The notes: a model not told the origin generated them from the sequence alone. A stretch of 64,000 nucleotides of DNA from Hibiscus mutabilis (GCA_019671005.1 CM033738.1:17882202-17946201), one strand, 5' to 3'; counted from the first letter of the stretch, positions 47,741 through 60,107 are shown. Numbers and translations are program-made.

Positions 47741-50700
47741 AGACTTTACAGTAGACTCGTAGTAATTTTAACCGAGTAAAAAAATTTAAAATTGAGGTTA
47801 AGCTATATAATCATAATCAAAAGCCCATAATCAAATATTTTAACTCATAAAATTTTATTTAATCTTATTTTGTGGCTGTTTTATTTAGGTGTGCATGTCT
47901 AAATGGGTTTTATAATGGACCCGTTGGAATTTTAATTGAGTAATTTTTTTGAAAATGAGGTTAAGCTATATAATCATGTTTAAAAGCCCATAACTAAATA
48001 TTTTAATTTATAAAATGTGATTTAATCTTATTTTTCTTCCGTTTTGTTGGGGTTTAAGGCGTGCATGTCTAAATGGGCTTTACAGTGGACCCATTGGAAT
48101 TTTAAAAGAGTAAAAAGTTCTAAAATTGAGGTTAAGCTATATAATCATGTTCAAAAGCCCATAACTAAATATTTTAAATCATAAAATTTGATTTAATCTT
48201 AATGTACGGCTATTTTGTTGGGGTTTAAGGCGTGCATGTCTAAATGGGCTTTATAGTGGACCCGCTGGAATTTTAACCGAGTAAAAAGTTTTGAAAATGA
48301 GGTTAAGCTATATAATCATATTCAAAATCCCATAACTAAATATTTTAACTCATAAAATGTAATTTAATCTTATTTTGTGGCCGTTTTGTTGGGTTTAAGG
48401 AGTGCATGTCTAACTGGGCTTTATAGTGGACCCGTTAGAATTTTAACCGAATAAAATTTTTTGAAAATGAGATTAAGCTATATAGTCATTTTAAAAATCC
48501 CATGACTAAATATTTTAACTCATAAAATGTGATTTAATCATATTTTGCGGCCATTTTGTTGGGGTTTAAGGTGTGCATGTTTAAATGGGTTTTACAGTGG
48601 ACCCGCTGTAATTTTAACTGGGTAAAAAGTTTTAAAATTGAGGTTAAGATATATAATCATAATCAAAATCCCATAATAAAAAAATTTAACTCATAAAATT
48701 TTATTTTATCTTATTTTGTGGACATTTTGTTGGGTTTAAGGCGTGCATGTCTAAGTGGGCTTTATAGTGGATCCGTTGAAATTTTAACCGAGTAAAAAGT
48801 TCTAAAATTGAGGTTAAGCTATATAATTATATTCAAAATCCCATGGTCAAATATTTTAACTTATAAAATTTGATTTAATCATATTTTTTGGCCGTTTTGT
48901 TGGGTTTAAGGCGTGCATGTCTAAATGGGCCTTACAATAGACACGTGGAAATTTTGACCGAGTAAAAAGTTCTAAAATTGTGGTTAAGGTATATAATCAT
49001 GTTCAAAAGCCCATAATCAAATATTTTAACTCATAAAATTTGATTTAATCATATTTTGTGGCCGTTTGTTGTGTGTAAGGCGTGCATGTCTAAATGGGCT
49101 ATACAGTGGACCTATTGAAATTTTAACCAAGTAAAAAGTTATAAAATTGATGTTAAGTAGTATAATCATGTTCAAAATCCCATAAATAAATGTTTTAATT
49201 TATAAAATTTTATTTAATCTTATTTTGCGGCCATTTTGTTGGGTTTAAGGCATGCATGTCTAAATGCACTTTACACTATACCTGTTAGAATTTTAACCGA
49301 GTAAAAAATTCTAAAATTGAGGTTAAGATATATAGTCATAATCAAAAGCCCATAATCAAATATTTTAACTCATAAAATTTTATTTAATCTTATTTTGTGG
49401 CCATTTTGTTGGGTTTAAGGCGTGCATGTCTAAATGGGCTTTACAGTGAACCCGTTGGAATTTTAATGGAGTAAAAATTTCTGAAAATGAGGTTAAGCTA
49501 TATAATCGTGTTCAAAATCAAAAAAATAAATATTTTAATTCTTAAAATTTGATTTAATCTTATTTTGGGGCCATTTTGTTAGGGTTTAAGGTGTGTATTT
49601 CTAAATGGGCTTTACAGTGGACCCGTTGGAATTTTAACCGAGTAAAAATTTTTGAAAATGAGTTTAAGCTATATAATCATTTTCAGAAGCCCATAACTAA
49701 ATATTTTAAGTCATAAAATGTGATTTAATCTTATTTTTGGTCGTTTTTGGGGTTTAAGGGGTACATGTCTAAATGGGTTTTACAATGGACCTATTAGAAA
49801 TTTAGCCGAGTAAAAAATTTTAAAATTGGGGTTAAGATGTATAATCATGTTCAAAAGCCTATAACTAAATATTTTAATTCATAAAATTTGATTTAATCTT
49901 ATTTTGAGGCCATTTAGTTGGGATTTAAGGCGCGTATCTCTAAATTTGCTTAAAGTGGACCCATTAGAATTTTAACCATGTAAAAAATCTTGAAATTGAG
50001 ATTAAGCTATACAATCATATTCAAAAGCCCATAATCAAATGTTTTAACTCATGAATTTTGATTTAATCTTATTTTTGCAGCCATTTTGTTGTGTTTAAGG
50101 TGTGCGTGACTAAATGGGCTTTACAGTGGATCCATTGGAATTTTATCTGAGTAAAAAGTTCTAAAAATGAGGTTAATCTATATAATCATATTCAAAAGCC
50201 CATAATCAAATATTTTAAGTCATAAAATTTGATTTAATCTTATTTTGTGGCCGTTTTGTTGTGTTTAAGGCATGCATGTTTAAATGGGCTTTATAGTGGA
50301 CCTGTTGGAATTTTAACCGAGTAAAAATTTCTGAAAATGAGGTTAAGCGATATATTCTTTTTCAAAAGCCCATAACTAAATATTTTAAGTCATAAAATAT
50401 GATTTAATCTTAGTTTTTAGCCATTTTGTTTGGGTTTAAGGTATGCATGTCTAGATGGCCTTTACAGTTGACCCGTTAGAATTTTAACCGAGTAAAAATT
50501 TCTGAAATTGAGATTAAGCTCTATAATCATATTAAAAAGCCCATAATCAAATATTTTAACTCATAAAATTTGATTTAATCTTATTTTGCGGCCATTTTGT
50601 TGGGGCTTAAGGCATGCATATCTAAATGGGCTTTATAGTGGATCCATTGAAATTTTAACTGAGTAAAAAGTTCTAAAATTGAGGTTAAGCTATATAATCA

Positions 50701-51124
50701 TATTCAAAAGCCCATAATCAAATAATTTAGCTAATAAAATTTGATTTAATCTTGTTTTGTGGTCGTTTTGTTGGGTTTAAGGCATGCATGTGAAAATGGG
50801 CTTTATAGTAGGCTGTTGGAATTTTAACTGAGTAAAAATTTCTAAAAATGAGGTTAAGCTAAATAATCATGTTCAAAAGCTCATAACTAAATATTTTAAG
50901 TCATAAAATGTGATTTAATCTTATTTTTCGGTCGTTTTGTTGGGGTTTATGGCGTGCATGTCTAAATGAGTTTTACAGTGGATCCATTGGAATTTTAATG
51001 GAGTAAAAATTTCTAAAATTAAGGTTAAACTATATAAGCATGTTCAAAACCCATAATCAAATATTTTAACTCATAAAATTTTATTTAATCTTATTTCGTG
51101 GTCGTTTTGTTGGGTTTGAGACAT
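47741..51124 (+). repeat. 170-bp satellite array, plus orientation
   Basis: About 20 monomers. Types B, A1 and A3-like (AAAATGTGATTT) occur but not in the five-unit order of the minus array. The array is cut by Element II. Confidence 0.95.
51120..51124. repeat. Target-site duplication of Element II, left (GACAT)
   Basis: GACAT before TGATAGAG, repeated at 55168-55172. The joined site gives back the satellite word ACATGT(A)TGTCTAAATGG. Confidence 0.95.
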
Positions 51125-52329
51125 TGATAGAGTAGCGCAATCTTGGATTTGGAAGCCTTCAATCAAGATGTTGCAAGAACTAGGAGCTCTAGACTCAATT
51201 AAGGAAGTTTGGGCAGATCTGAAAATTCAAGAGATAAGAGAAGGGATTTTCTTGAATTTTTCAGATTCAAGGCTGGAAATTTAAAGAAAGAAAGACGAGA
51301 TGAAGGATTAGATGATAAGAAATAAGAATATAAATAAAAAGATGAGAAAAGATTAAGAAGAAGATAGGTAAAACAAATCTGAAAATTCCAGCTTTGTTTA
51401 TGGAATTATAGAAGATGGTGTGAAGGTTGAAGATGAAGATGGCTTGTGAATTGTTGATGTTGTTTTGTCCTCGGCACCCTCTTAGACTCAATTATCTAAG
51501 CAAGCAACCTCAAGCGGCTCTAACCCACCCTCCTAGACGCCATTATCTAGGCAAGCAAGAGTGTGAAGATGATCTCCCTCACAAGAACTCGTCAAACTTA
51601 TGTTGAAGAAGACTTCGAAGGCACAAGTAGTAATCAGCACTTGCAAAAACAAACTCACTAAATATTTCATAAATCAAAGAACTGTCTTACAATGATGGAG
51701 GCTTCATCCTTTTATAGGTGAAGGATAGACAAAGTAATTTAACTTCTACTAAAACAAGGAAAACCTAGTCTAATTAAAAATAATAATAAAATAACAGCCT
51801 TTAAACTCATTGTGCTTGTGTGGCAAGGAATAGGGTGATAAGGCAAGTGATAAGCTGATAAGGGCTGGGTGGCTGGTTCCTAAAGTATATAAAACCCTAA
51901 AAGCATCAATTTAAATGATAATAAATATATTGGGCTAAGTTTAATTCGTCCAAAGCCTTATATGTTAGCTTTTGGGCTGAATTTTACAAAATCCCGTATC
52001 CAGTTTTCTGCATGCGCAATCTTCAGTAAATTGGACGTATCTTGAGTTTCCGATGTCCGATTGACGCGTTTCAAGATGCGTTGGAAAGGTAACTGAATGA
52101 CGGACAATTTGTTAGGAGACAACTAAACCTAGAAATGCCTGGATCCCATCCGAAAACTCGTCGCAATTTAGCTGACTTTCCAGACTTCACAAACAGATTT
52201 AGTTTCTTGTCCAAGATGCATCGTTTTTGACCTCCTATGCGTGCATTGTTTTGGCCATTATTGTTTGCATCGAACAAATTAAGCTTCTTGTCCAATATGA
52301 GTAATTTAACCCTGCTCATGCATGTATCA
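51125..52329 (-). repeat. Element II 3' LTR
   Basis: 1205 bp, TGATAGAGTAGCGC...CATGTATCA. TATA (minus strand TATAAAAGG) at 51709-51717. Confidence 0.95.
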
Positions 52330-53526
52330 TTTCCCCACTCCTCAAAAGTATTCGTCCTCGAATCTAAATCGGCAATGAGAGAACAATCATCAACTTCAAT
52401 TGAAAAAGCTTCTTTGTTGTATGTGGAGTGATCTAATTGAGCTCCTCTCAATGGTTCAACAAAATCCTGAAAAGATAAGATAACACTACTCGAACATTTG
52501 TAATGATTAGTCAAAACAAAATCACTCGTCGGTTTCTTTTTCTTTTCTTTTTCTTTTGGGTTTTGTGTGACTTTTACCTCATATGTATTTTCACTCACCA
52601 AATTTGGGCCATTAATTTGATTTTTTTTCACCCTCGGCCTCTTTACTCTCAGTCTTTTGTATCTCACATCTCATATCCCTCTCACAAAATTTATCATCAA
52701 TGTACAATTTCTGTAGAGGAGAAAGTATTTCTAACGGAATGATAGGACAATAATCAAATGAAGGGTTAGAATTACACTTACTTTCTTCGTGGGGAGGTGA
52801 TGAGAGAATAGCAAGTGGACCTACTACTTCACATGAGGGATTAGAGGCATTGTCATCTTATCTAATGTGTTCACTATCACTATCACTATCCTTTTGTTTG
52901 GGAGATGGTTTTTCTCCAATATCAACATTTGAACAAATGCTAGAAGTAGAAGTAGGAAGAGAATCATGTGTACCTTCTGGTTTTGGGATGTCTTCGTGGT
53001 CGGTTGCATTCGTGTTGTCAATCGATTCAGCCTTTTGTGCTTCCAATCTTTTTCGTTTTATCCTCTCACACTGTTTTTTTGCTTTTGCTATTTCTTCATC
53101 TACTTTTTCCGGCTCTATTGTAGCAAACGAGAGCTTCTGGCCATGGTGCACAACCAAGTATCCATTTGTATTGATTCGATGGACAGCGCCAGGATCATTT
53201 TTCCAAGGTCTTCCTAATAGCAAGTGGGTGACTTCCATAGGAACCACGTCACACCACACATCATCGCAATAGCTTCCAAGAGTAAAAGAGATTAAACAAC
53301 GTTCGGTTACCTTCATATCCGGTCCGCTATTAAACCCTTGAAGATGATACGTCTTAGGGCGTTCTTGGCATGGTAGATCGAGTGAATCAACAATGAAGCT
53401 GCTCACTAAGTTTACACGACTGACACCATCAATAATTAAAGAACATAGATTACATTGTATCTTACATCGTGACCGAAAAATATTTATTGGTATACGATAA
53501 CGAGTGTTGAAAAGAGAATAAAACAT
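52071..53526 (-). pseudogene. Element II retropepsin-like frame, broken
   Basis: Counterpart of the Element I protein. 52858-53526 encodes the protease-like part (CSLIIDGVSRVNLVSS, putative catalytic Asp in IIDG; CDVVPMEVTHLLLGRPW, which keeps the normal GRPW that Element I has lost). A CAA-to-TAA change makes a stop at 52858-52860, where Element I reads HIRQD. Further on, a frame change occurs near the T run at 52621-52628, after which 52071-52667 gives the family C-terminal part: FEEWGNDTCM over the polypurine tract, LDKKLNLF and FGWDPGIS in the LTR. The frame cannot be translated as one protein without readthrough and a shift. There is no RT or integrase. Confidence 0.8.
52330..52343 (-). 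promoter_or_regulatory. Polypurine tract of Element II
   Basis: Minus strand GAGGAGTGGGGAAA, one base different from Elements I and III, abutting the 3' LTR. Confidence 0.88.
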
Positions 53527-53938
53527 TCTAATTGCTTTAAGAATCCAAAGAAAAGGTTAGACACCAATAGAATTATAGTTGCAAGGAGAAAGAAGAGTAT
53601 GCAACTTTTAGTCCTACTAACACAAGGAAACAAGAAGGTGTTAGAAGATGTGTAAGAAGCAATAAAAGCTAAAACAAGCGAAAACTAATGGCTAAGAATG
53701 AAAGAAAATTAGAAAAACCCCGAAAACCCTAGAATTTCGCAGCAACTTGATCTACTTCGTTCGAGGTGTTCCCGATGTCAAAAAATTCTAAATTTTTATG
53801 TGGTGACTCGTCCAAAGGTGTAGATATGATCTGGAAATTTTCAGCTCAAAATCCGCTCGTTTGAATTTGACGAATTTTCCCTAATTTTCGAGTTTTTCAC
53901 CCAAAAACGCCAAAATTCTTGTCAAGAATCGTCCCAAA

Positions 53939-53948
53939 TCTGATACCA
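53939..53948 (-). promoter_or_regulatory. Primer binding site of Element II
   Basis: Minus strand TGGTATCAGA, two bases from the 5' LTR, identical to Element I. Confidence 0.9.
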
Positions 53949-53950
53949 AA

Positions 53951-55167
53951 TGATAGGGTATGCTTTGGCACGTGGTAACCTTCAATTTGATGGCTTGAAA
54001 GCAAATCTAGGGCTTTAGACTCGAACAAGGAAGTTAGGCGCAAATGTGAAAATTCAAGAGAAAAGAGAAGGGATTTTCTTGAATTTTTCAGATTCAAGGC
54101 TGGAAATTTAAAGAAAGAAAGACGAGATGAAGGATTAGATGATAAGAAATAAGAATATAAATAAAAAGATGAGAAAAGATTAAGAAGAAGATATGTAAAA
54201 CAAATCTGAAAATTTCAGCTTTGTTTATGGAATTATGGAAGATGGTGTGAAGGTTGAAGATGAAGATGACTTGTGAATTGTTGATGTTGTTTTGTCCTCG
54301 GCACCCTCTTAGACTCAATTATCTAAGCAAGCAACCTCAAGCGGCTCTAACCCACCCTCCTAGATGCGATTATCTAGGCAAGCAAGAGTGTGAAGATGGT
54401 CTCCCTCACAAGAACTCGTCGAACTTATGTTGAAGAAGACTTCGAAGGCACAAGTAATCCGCACTTGCAAAAACAAACTCACTAAATATTTCATAAATCA
54501 AAGAAAATCTGTCTTACAATGATGGAGGCTTCATCCTTTTATAGGTGAAGGATAGACAAATTAATTTAACTTCTACTAAAACAAGGAAAACCTAGTCTAA
54601 TTAAAAAAAATAATAAAATAACAGCCTTTAAACTCCTTGTGCTTGTGTGGTAAGGAATAGGGTGATAATGCAAGTGATAAGCTGATAAGGGCTGGGTGGC
54701 TGGTTCCTAAAGTATATAAAACCCTAAAAACATCAATTTAAATGATAATAAATATATTGGGCTAAGTTTAATTCGTCCAAAGCCTTATATGTTAGCTTTT
54801 GGGCTGAATTTTACAAAATCCCGTAATAATCCCGTATCCAGTTTTCTGCATGCGCAATCTTCAGTAAATTGGACGTATCTTGAGTTCCCGATGTCCGATT
54901 GACACGTTTCAAGATGCGTTGGAAAGGTAACTGAATGAAGGACAGTTTGTTAGGAGACAACTAAACCCAGAAATGCCTGGATCCCATCCGAAAACGCGTC
55001 GCAATTTAGCTGACTTTCCAGACTTCACAAACAGATTCAGTTTCTTGTCCAAGATGCATCGTTTTTGACCTCCTATGCGTGCATTGTTTTGGCCATTATT
55101 GTTTGCATTGAACAAATTTAGCTTCTTGTCCAATATGAGTAATTTAACCCTGCTCATGCATGTATCA
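53951..55167 (-). repeat. Element II 5' LTR with an odd U5 end
   Basis: 1217 bp. From about 54061 it matches the left LTR closely, but 53951-54060 (TGATAGGGTATGCTTTGGC...) is strongly diverged from 51125-51235 while keeping short shared words. TATA (minus) at 54535-54543. Confidence 0.92.
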
Positions 55168-55172
55168 GACAT
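55168..55172. repeat. Target-site duplication of Element II, right (GACAT)
   Basis: Matches 51120-51124; satellite resumes immediately. Confidence 0.95.
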
Positions 55173-55583
55173 GTATGTCTAAATGGGCTTTATTATGGAC
55201 TCGTTAGAATTTTAACCGAGTAAAAATTTCTAAAAATGAGGTTAAGCTGTATAATCATGTTCAAATGCTCATAAATAAATATTTTAAGTCATAAAATGTG
55301 ATTTAATCTTATTTTTCGGCCGTTTTATTGGGGTTTAAGGCGTGCATGTCTAAATGGGCTTTACAGCGAACTCGTCGGAATTGTAACCGAATAAAAAGTT
55401 CAAAAATTGAAGTTAAGCTATATAATAATAATCAAAAGCCAATAATCAAATATTTTAACTCATAAAATTTGATTTAATCTTATTTTGTGGTCATTTTGTT
55501 GAGTTTAAGGCGTGCATGTCTAAATGGACTTTACTGTGCACCCATCGTAATTTTAACCGATTAAAATGTTCTAAAATTGAGGT
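55173..55583 (+). repeat. 170-bp satellite, plus orientation, short piece
   Basis: About 2.4 monomers between Element II and the solo LTR, in phase with the array left of Element II. Confidence 0.93.
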
Positions 55584-56095
55584 TGTGAAACCCCCTCGAC
55601 CCGACCTAGATGCCTGACCGAACTGAGTGAGCTACATTAGGTTTGTCGAAGCAAATCGGAGAAAAATTACGAAAACTGATCCATTTTTTATCTTGTTTAG
55701 ATGTGTTTTATTAACCCTAAGTGATCATGCTTGCAGCGGATGAATTTACAAAAGAAACGAACCACGAAAAGACAACCAATTACATACGATACATTTTAGG
55801 GACTAAAACATAAAATTGGTAAATTAATGGACCAAAACTAAAATTAGGGTTACCAAACCTCAATTAGTCAAATTACATGCTTGCATGTCAATTCTTAACT
55901 CAATACGACCATCCAAACTCAAGCAATTGCATTCACAACAATCAGGGACCAAAACAAAAGAATCAGGAACTATCGGACACCCCAATAACTGATTTAACTG
56001 AAGCCCGTATCAGTGTGCATACAGGAGTTTCGGTACGCCTTGGCCAATTTTCAAAACTCAGATTTTAGTAGCTCAAAACCGTACCAATACGGCCC

Positions 56096-56275
56096 TGCAT
56101 ATCGAAACGCTAAGCCAGTTTGCTCTTACCCGTATCGAAACACCTCCCCGCGTATCGGAATGCTATGCCTAAAAGGGCTTACCTGTATCGAAACACCTCT
56201 TCCGCGTATCGAAAGGCTAAGCCTAAAATGGCCTAGCCGTACCGATACGAGGGGACGCGTTCCGATACGCCTGGA
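56096..56275. repeat. Short tandem of about 53 bp with TATCGAAAC core
   Basis: Three units start (C/T)(A/G)TATCGAAAC and end (C/T)T(T/A)(A/G)CC; a diverged unit in inverse sense (CCGATACG) follows. GC content is higher than the surrounding LTR. Confidence 0.65.
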
Positions 56276-56801
56276 CCCAACATGTCATTTTTAGCTAGTT
56301 TTTCAATCAAAACTAGATGCATTTAGATTCTAGCAACTCACACTCATGCATACAAACAACCATCTATTCATATTCCAATACCTGCAGTAAGATTTAGCAA
56401 CCACAACAAAACATAAGCTTCCAAAAGATCAACCTATAGGCATGCTCCCTAGAGCACTTTACCAAACATACCAAAACACTCAATTGAACATTTACCAGCA
56501 CATGCCACTTCAACACAAATTTATAACATCGAAATCAACGTGCTAGAGTCATCAAGTCATGGCATTCAATCAAGGCTATCTAGATGTATACCTAAACAAC
56601 CACCTAGCATCAACTAAAAGCAAGGATCAACAACATACTTATCGACATCAATCAAACTCCAAAACATGCTCAAAAACCAGGGAAAAACAGAGTTACAAAT
56701 CCCAAAGACATGGCGAACACATTGCCTTATTAACCAGAAACTTAAACCGATTTCATACTCAAAAATAGCCAAACTTCAATGCTCTGCATCATTAGGAAAA
56801 A

Positions 56802-56830
56802 GAGAGTGTAAGCACGTATGCTTAGTGAGA
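56802..56830 (-). promoter_or_regulatory. Conserved LTR hairpin next to AGTGAGA
   Basis: TAAGCA-CGTA-TGCTTA, six perfect pairs, followed by GTGAGAATG. The minus-strand loop is UACG. Confidence 0.5.
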
Positions 56831-57110
56831 ATGCTCATAAAACGATGATGCATTTAAATTCCTTTGAAAACTAAACACTTATTTTCAAACCATGCTTACG
56901 ACCAAAGCATTTTCATTGATTCCAAATCAAAACATGCATAATAACCTTATGCAAAAACATTTACAAATCACATGCTTAAATCCCAAAGCATTAAATCATC
57001 TCATGCTTGAATCTCAAAGCATTAAATCATAATACCATGCTTAAATCCCAAAGCATTATAAATATGGTTCAACACATGAACTTTCATATATTGGCAATTA
57101 TAGTGACCCC

Positions 57111-57405
57111 GGATAGTCGACCACTATCCTCGATTAGCCAACTGCTAACCATTGGTTCACCAACCATTAACCTTACATATCGGATACACGGATCTCTCAT
57201 AACATGCCTAGTTAAACCGCATGATATCCCAAACCTTGCCTAGTTAAACCGCAAGATTTGATAGGCTCGCCTAGTTAACCTGCGAGCTTTACTGACCTTG
57301 CCTAGTTAAACCACAAGATCACCATCATCTTGGGCTGCCTAGTTAAACTGCATACCCCAAGAGATGTCCCAATAGTCCGAGTGGTCTAGTTAAACCGCCA
57401 TACCT
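57111..57405 (-). repeat. Row of nine hairpins; six share a 13-base loop and have covarying stems
   Basis: First three: GGATAGT-CGACC-ACTATCC (57111), TTAGC-CAACT-GCTAA (57134), TTGGT-TC-ACCAA (57152). Then six units built on CCTAGTTAAACCG: stems CATG/CATG, CTTG/CAAG, GCTCG/CGAGC, CTTG/CAAG, TCTTGGG/CCCAAGA with TG/CA, and TGG/CCA. Units are about 40-60 bases apart. Stem bases differ but remain paired. Confidence 0.75.
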
Positions 57406-58740
57406 CAAGGACCCATGGCCACGATCGATTTTTGTATATATATTATAGTGCACTTCATCCAATGGAATGCCAACTATATCCGATTGTTTTTCACCTTGTC
57501 ACATAGCCAATATATCATTTCCAGAACCATTTACTCGTTGTTTTACCATGTATTATACAAAATCACCGCATATGCAAACCACATTGCCAAAGCAATATCA
57601 CATTCCCGACCGGAATGAAAACCAATGCTCACTAGCATTTCATATACTTTAAAACATTGCATATGTATTCAAAACCATGCATTTACAAGTAAGTAATTCA
57701 AACCATGTTACCAAAATATGTAATCAACCATGCTCAACTCCAATCCGATATTAAAGAGAAAAAGAGGGAAAATTACTTTTGAGCTTAGGTAAGTGTTTCA
57801 AACTTATCCTAAAGTCCAACATCATTTGCAAACCCTTTAAAGGCATTTAAAACCAGTTTCCACTCAATGAGTACAGCTCACCTTGCTCACCAACGCAAAT
57901 CGAGTTCCCGGCAAGCAACGATCCACCTCAAGCTACTTCGCCTTGATTATCCCCTATTTTGGTCACACAAAACTAGAGGAAACATGCATCAAAATGCATC
58001 CAAACCACTGCCTCAAAGCAATTACCCGCAACTCACAAGTTACCCACTCAAAAACCATCCGAAACTTATCAAAATCAACCCCAAACACCTTCCAACCTTA
58101 ACCCAGGAACAATACAACGATTTAATACATCAAACCTCAACAATTAACATCCAAAAACCCTTCTTCAACATCCTTTTACTTCCGGCAATGATTAAACTTC
58201 GTTAACATCACAAAAACCCTTAAGTAACAACCATTAACATTAGGGATTCAACTAGTTTCAGGATTATATTGATAAAACCAAGCCTTCAACATTATCAAAC
58301 AAAAAAATCATAATCTAATCTGAACTAGAACCCAGCAAAATAGATCCAATTCGAAAATATATCAATTTCCTCAATCACAACACAATTAAACCAATTTTCC
58401 TTAATTAAACTATCAAAACACATTAGAAAACAATTGTAAAGAATCAATAACTTGGGAATTTCAATAAAGAACCTTTCATTAGAGGAGAAGGACAAACATT
58501 ACCTCTAATGGATGCTTTCTCCCTTAATTGGATGATTTACATGAGAAAACAAAGTTAAAACAATAAGGTTTTGATAAACAATCAACAAGAAATCATTTGC
58601 AATCAAAGGATTAAAGAAAACATGATTTTACCTTAAGATTTAGAAGAAGAGAGTGGTGTCTGGCTGGAGAGATTTTGAGAGAAAGTTAGTTACGTGATTT
58701 TTTGTTTTAAAGATTTAATTATCAAATTAATTCTCCCCAA

Positions 58741-58750
58741 CCTATTTATA
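58741..58750 (-). promoter_or_regulatory. TATA box of the solo LTR
   Basis: Minus strand TATAAATAGG, about 370 bases from the LTR start in element sense, followed by a leader with CTCTCAAAATCTCTCC. Confidence 0.6.
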
Positions 58751-59114
58751 TTTTCTGAAACACTTTTAAAATATTCAATTAAGGGATAAATTCTAAGATT
58801 AGACTTTTGGGCAACTAGCTCCTTAAAGATTCAAAGTTTTGACTCTTTACAAAATAGTCACAAAAACAATTTTTAAAGTTTACATTTTGGTCACTAGTCC
58901 AAAATGTCCGATTTCCAAAACTCATTTTACAAAATTGATTTCACAAAAACCATTAATATATAAAATAATGATTTTAGAACATTTTTCTATTTTTTATCAC
59001 CTTTAAAAATATTTAATCCGATTTAATCCCAAAATCGACTCGAATCCCTAATACCAGTCCATCGGACCCTTAAACGAACCCCAAAACAACTAGACCCAAA
59101 ATCGAGGCTTTACA

Positions 59115-60107
59115 GGTTAAGGTATATAATCATATTTAAAAGCCCATAATCAAATATTTTAACTCATAAAACTTGATTTAATCTTATTTTGTGGTCATTT
59201 TGTAGTGTGTAAGGCGTGCATATCTAAATGGGCTTTACAGTGGATCCGTTTGAATTTTAACCGAGTAAAATTTTCTAAAAATGAGGTTAAGATTTATAAT
59301 CATGTTCAAAATACCATAACTAAATATTTTAATTCATAAAATGTGATTTAATCTTATTTTTCGTTCGTTTTGTTGGGATTTAAGGCGTGCATCTCTAAAT
59401 GGGCTTTATTGTGGACCCGTTGGAATTTTAACCGAGTAAAAAGCTCTAAAAATGAGGTTAAGCTATATAATCATGTTTAAAAGCCCATAAATAAATATTT
59501 TAAGTCATAAAATGTGATTTAATCTTATTTTTGGCTGTTTTGTTGGGTTTAAGGCGTGCATATCTAAATGGGCTTTACAGTGGACCCGTTGGAATTTTAA
59601 CAGAGTAAAGTTATAAAATTGAGGTTAAGATATATAATCAAGTTCAAAAGCCCATAAAAAACATTTTAATCCATAAAATTTGATTTAATCTTAATTTGTG
59701 ACCATTTTATTGGGGTTTAAGGCGTGTATGTCTAAATGGGCTTTATAGTGGACACGTTGGAATTTTAACCAAGTAAAAAGTTCTAAAATTGAGATTAAGC
59801 TATATAATCATAATCAAAAGACCATAATCAAATATTTTAACTCATAAAATTTTATTTAATCTTATTTTGTAGCCGTTTTGTTGGGTTTAAGGCGTACATG
59901 TGTAAATGGTCTTTAGAGTGGACCCATTGGAATTTTAACCGAGTAAAATTTTATAAAAATAAGGTTAAGCTATATAATCATGTTCAAAAGCTCATAAATA
60001 AATATTTTAATTCATAAAATTTGATTTAATCTTATTTTGCGGCCATTTTGTTGGGGTTTAAGGCGTGCATGTCTAAGTGGGCTTTATAGGAGACCTGTTG
60101 GAATTTT
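59115..60107 (+). repeat. 170-bp satellite, plus orientation
   Basis: About 5.8 monomers. Measured repeat distances are 171, 170 and 167 bases. Ends at the LINE insertion. Confidence 0.95.
60092..60107. repeat. Target-site duplication of the LINE, left (16 bp)
   Basis: GACCTGTTGGAATTTT matches 61546-61561 with one mismatch (GTTGG against GTTAG). The left copy merges into the T run that is the reversed poly(A) tail. Confidence 0.85.

Larger units (their letters stand above)
51125..55167 (-). mobile_element. Element II: non-autonomous LTR retrotransposon in the satellite
   Basis: 4043 bp, LTRs of 1205 and 1217 bp with TG...CA ends, polypurine tract at 52330, primer site at 53939. The interior is nearly collinear with Element I. 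The LTR middle (about 51680-52020) differs completely from Element I in the promoter region, and the first 110 bases of the right LTR differ from those of the left. Confidence 0.95.
55584..59114 (-). mobile_element. 3.5-kb solo LTR in the satellite
   Basis: Runs from TGTGAAACC to GGCTTTACA; on the minus strand TGTAAAGCC...GGTTTCACA. AGGTT stands on both sides (55580-55584 and 59114-59118), overlapping the terminal bases by one, so the exact duplication and ends are ambiguous by a base. There is no pol sequence, so it is a solo LTR rather than a full element. Minus-strand TATA (TATAAATAGG) at 58741-58750 is followed by a CT-rich leader. It holds a GTATCGAAACACC repeat (56096-56275), the LTR hairpin (56802-56823) and a row of covarying hairpins (57111-57405). 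The small open frames inside have no domains. Confidence 0.75.

Noticed and set aside
55877..58205. Many plus-strand open frames of 60-112 codons inside the solo LTR
   Set aside because: They lie antisense to the LTR, overlap each other, and consist of low-complexity translation without motifs.
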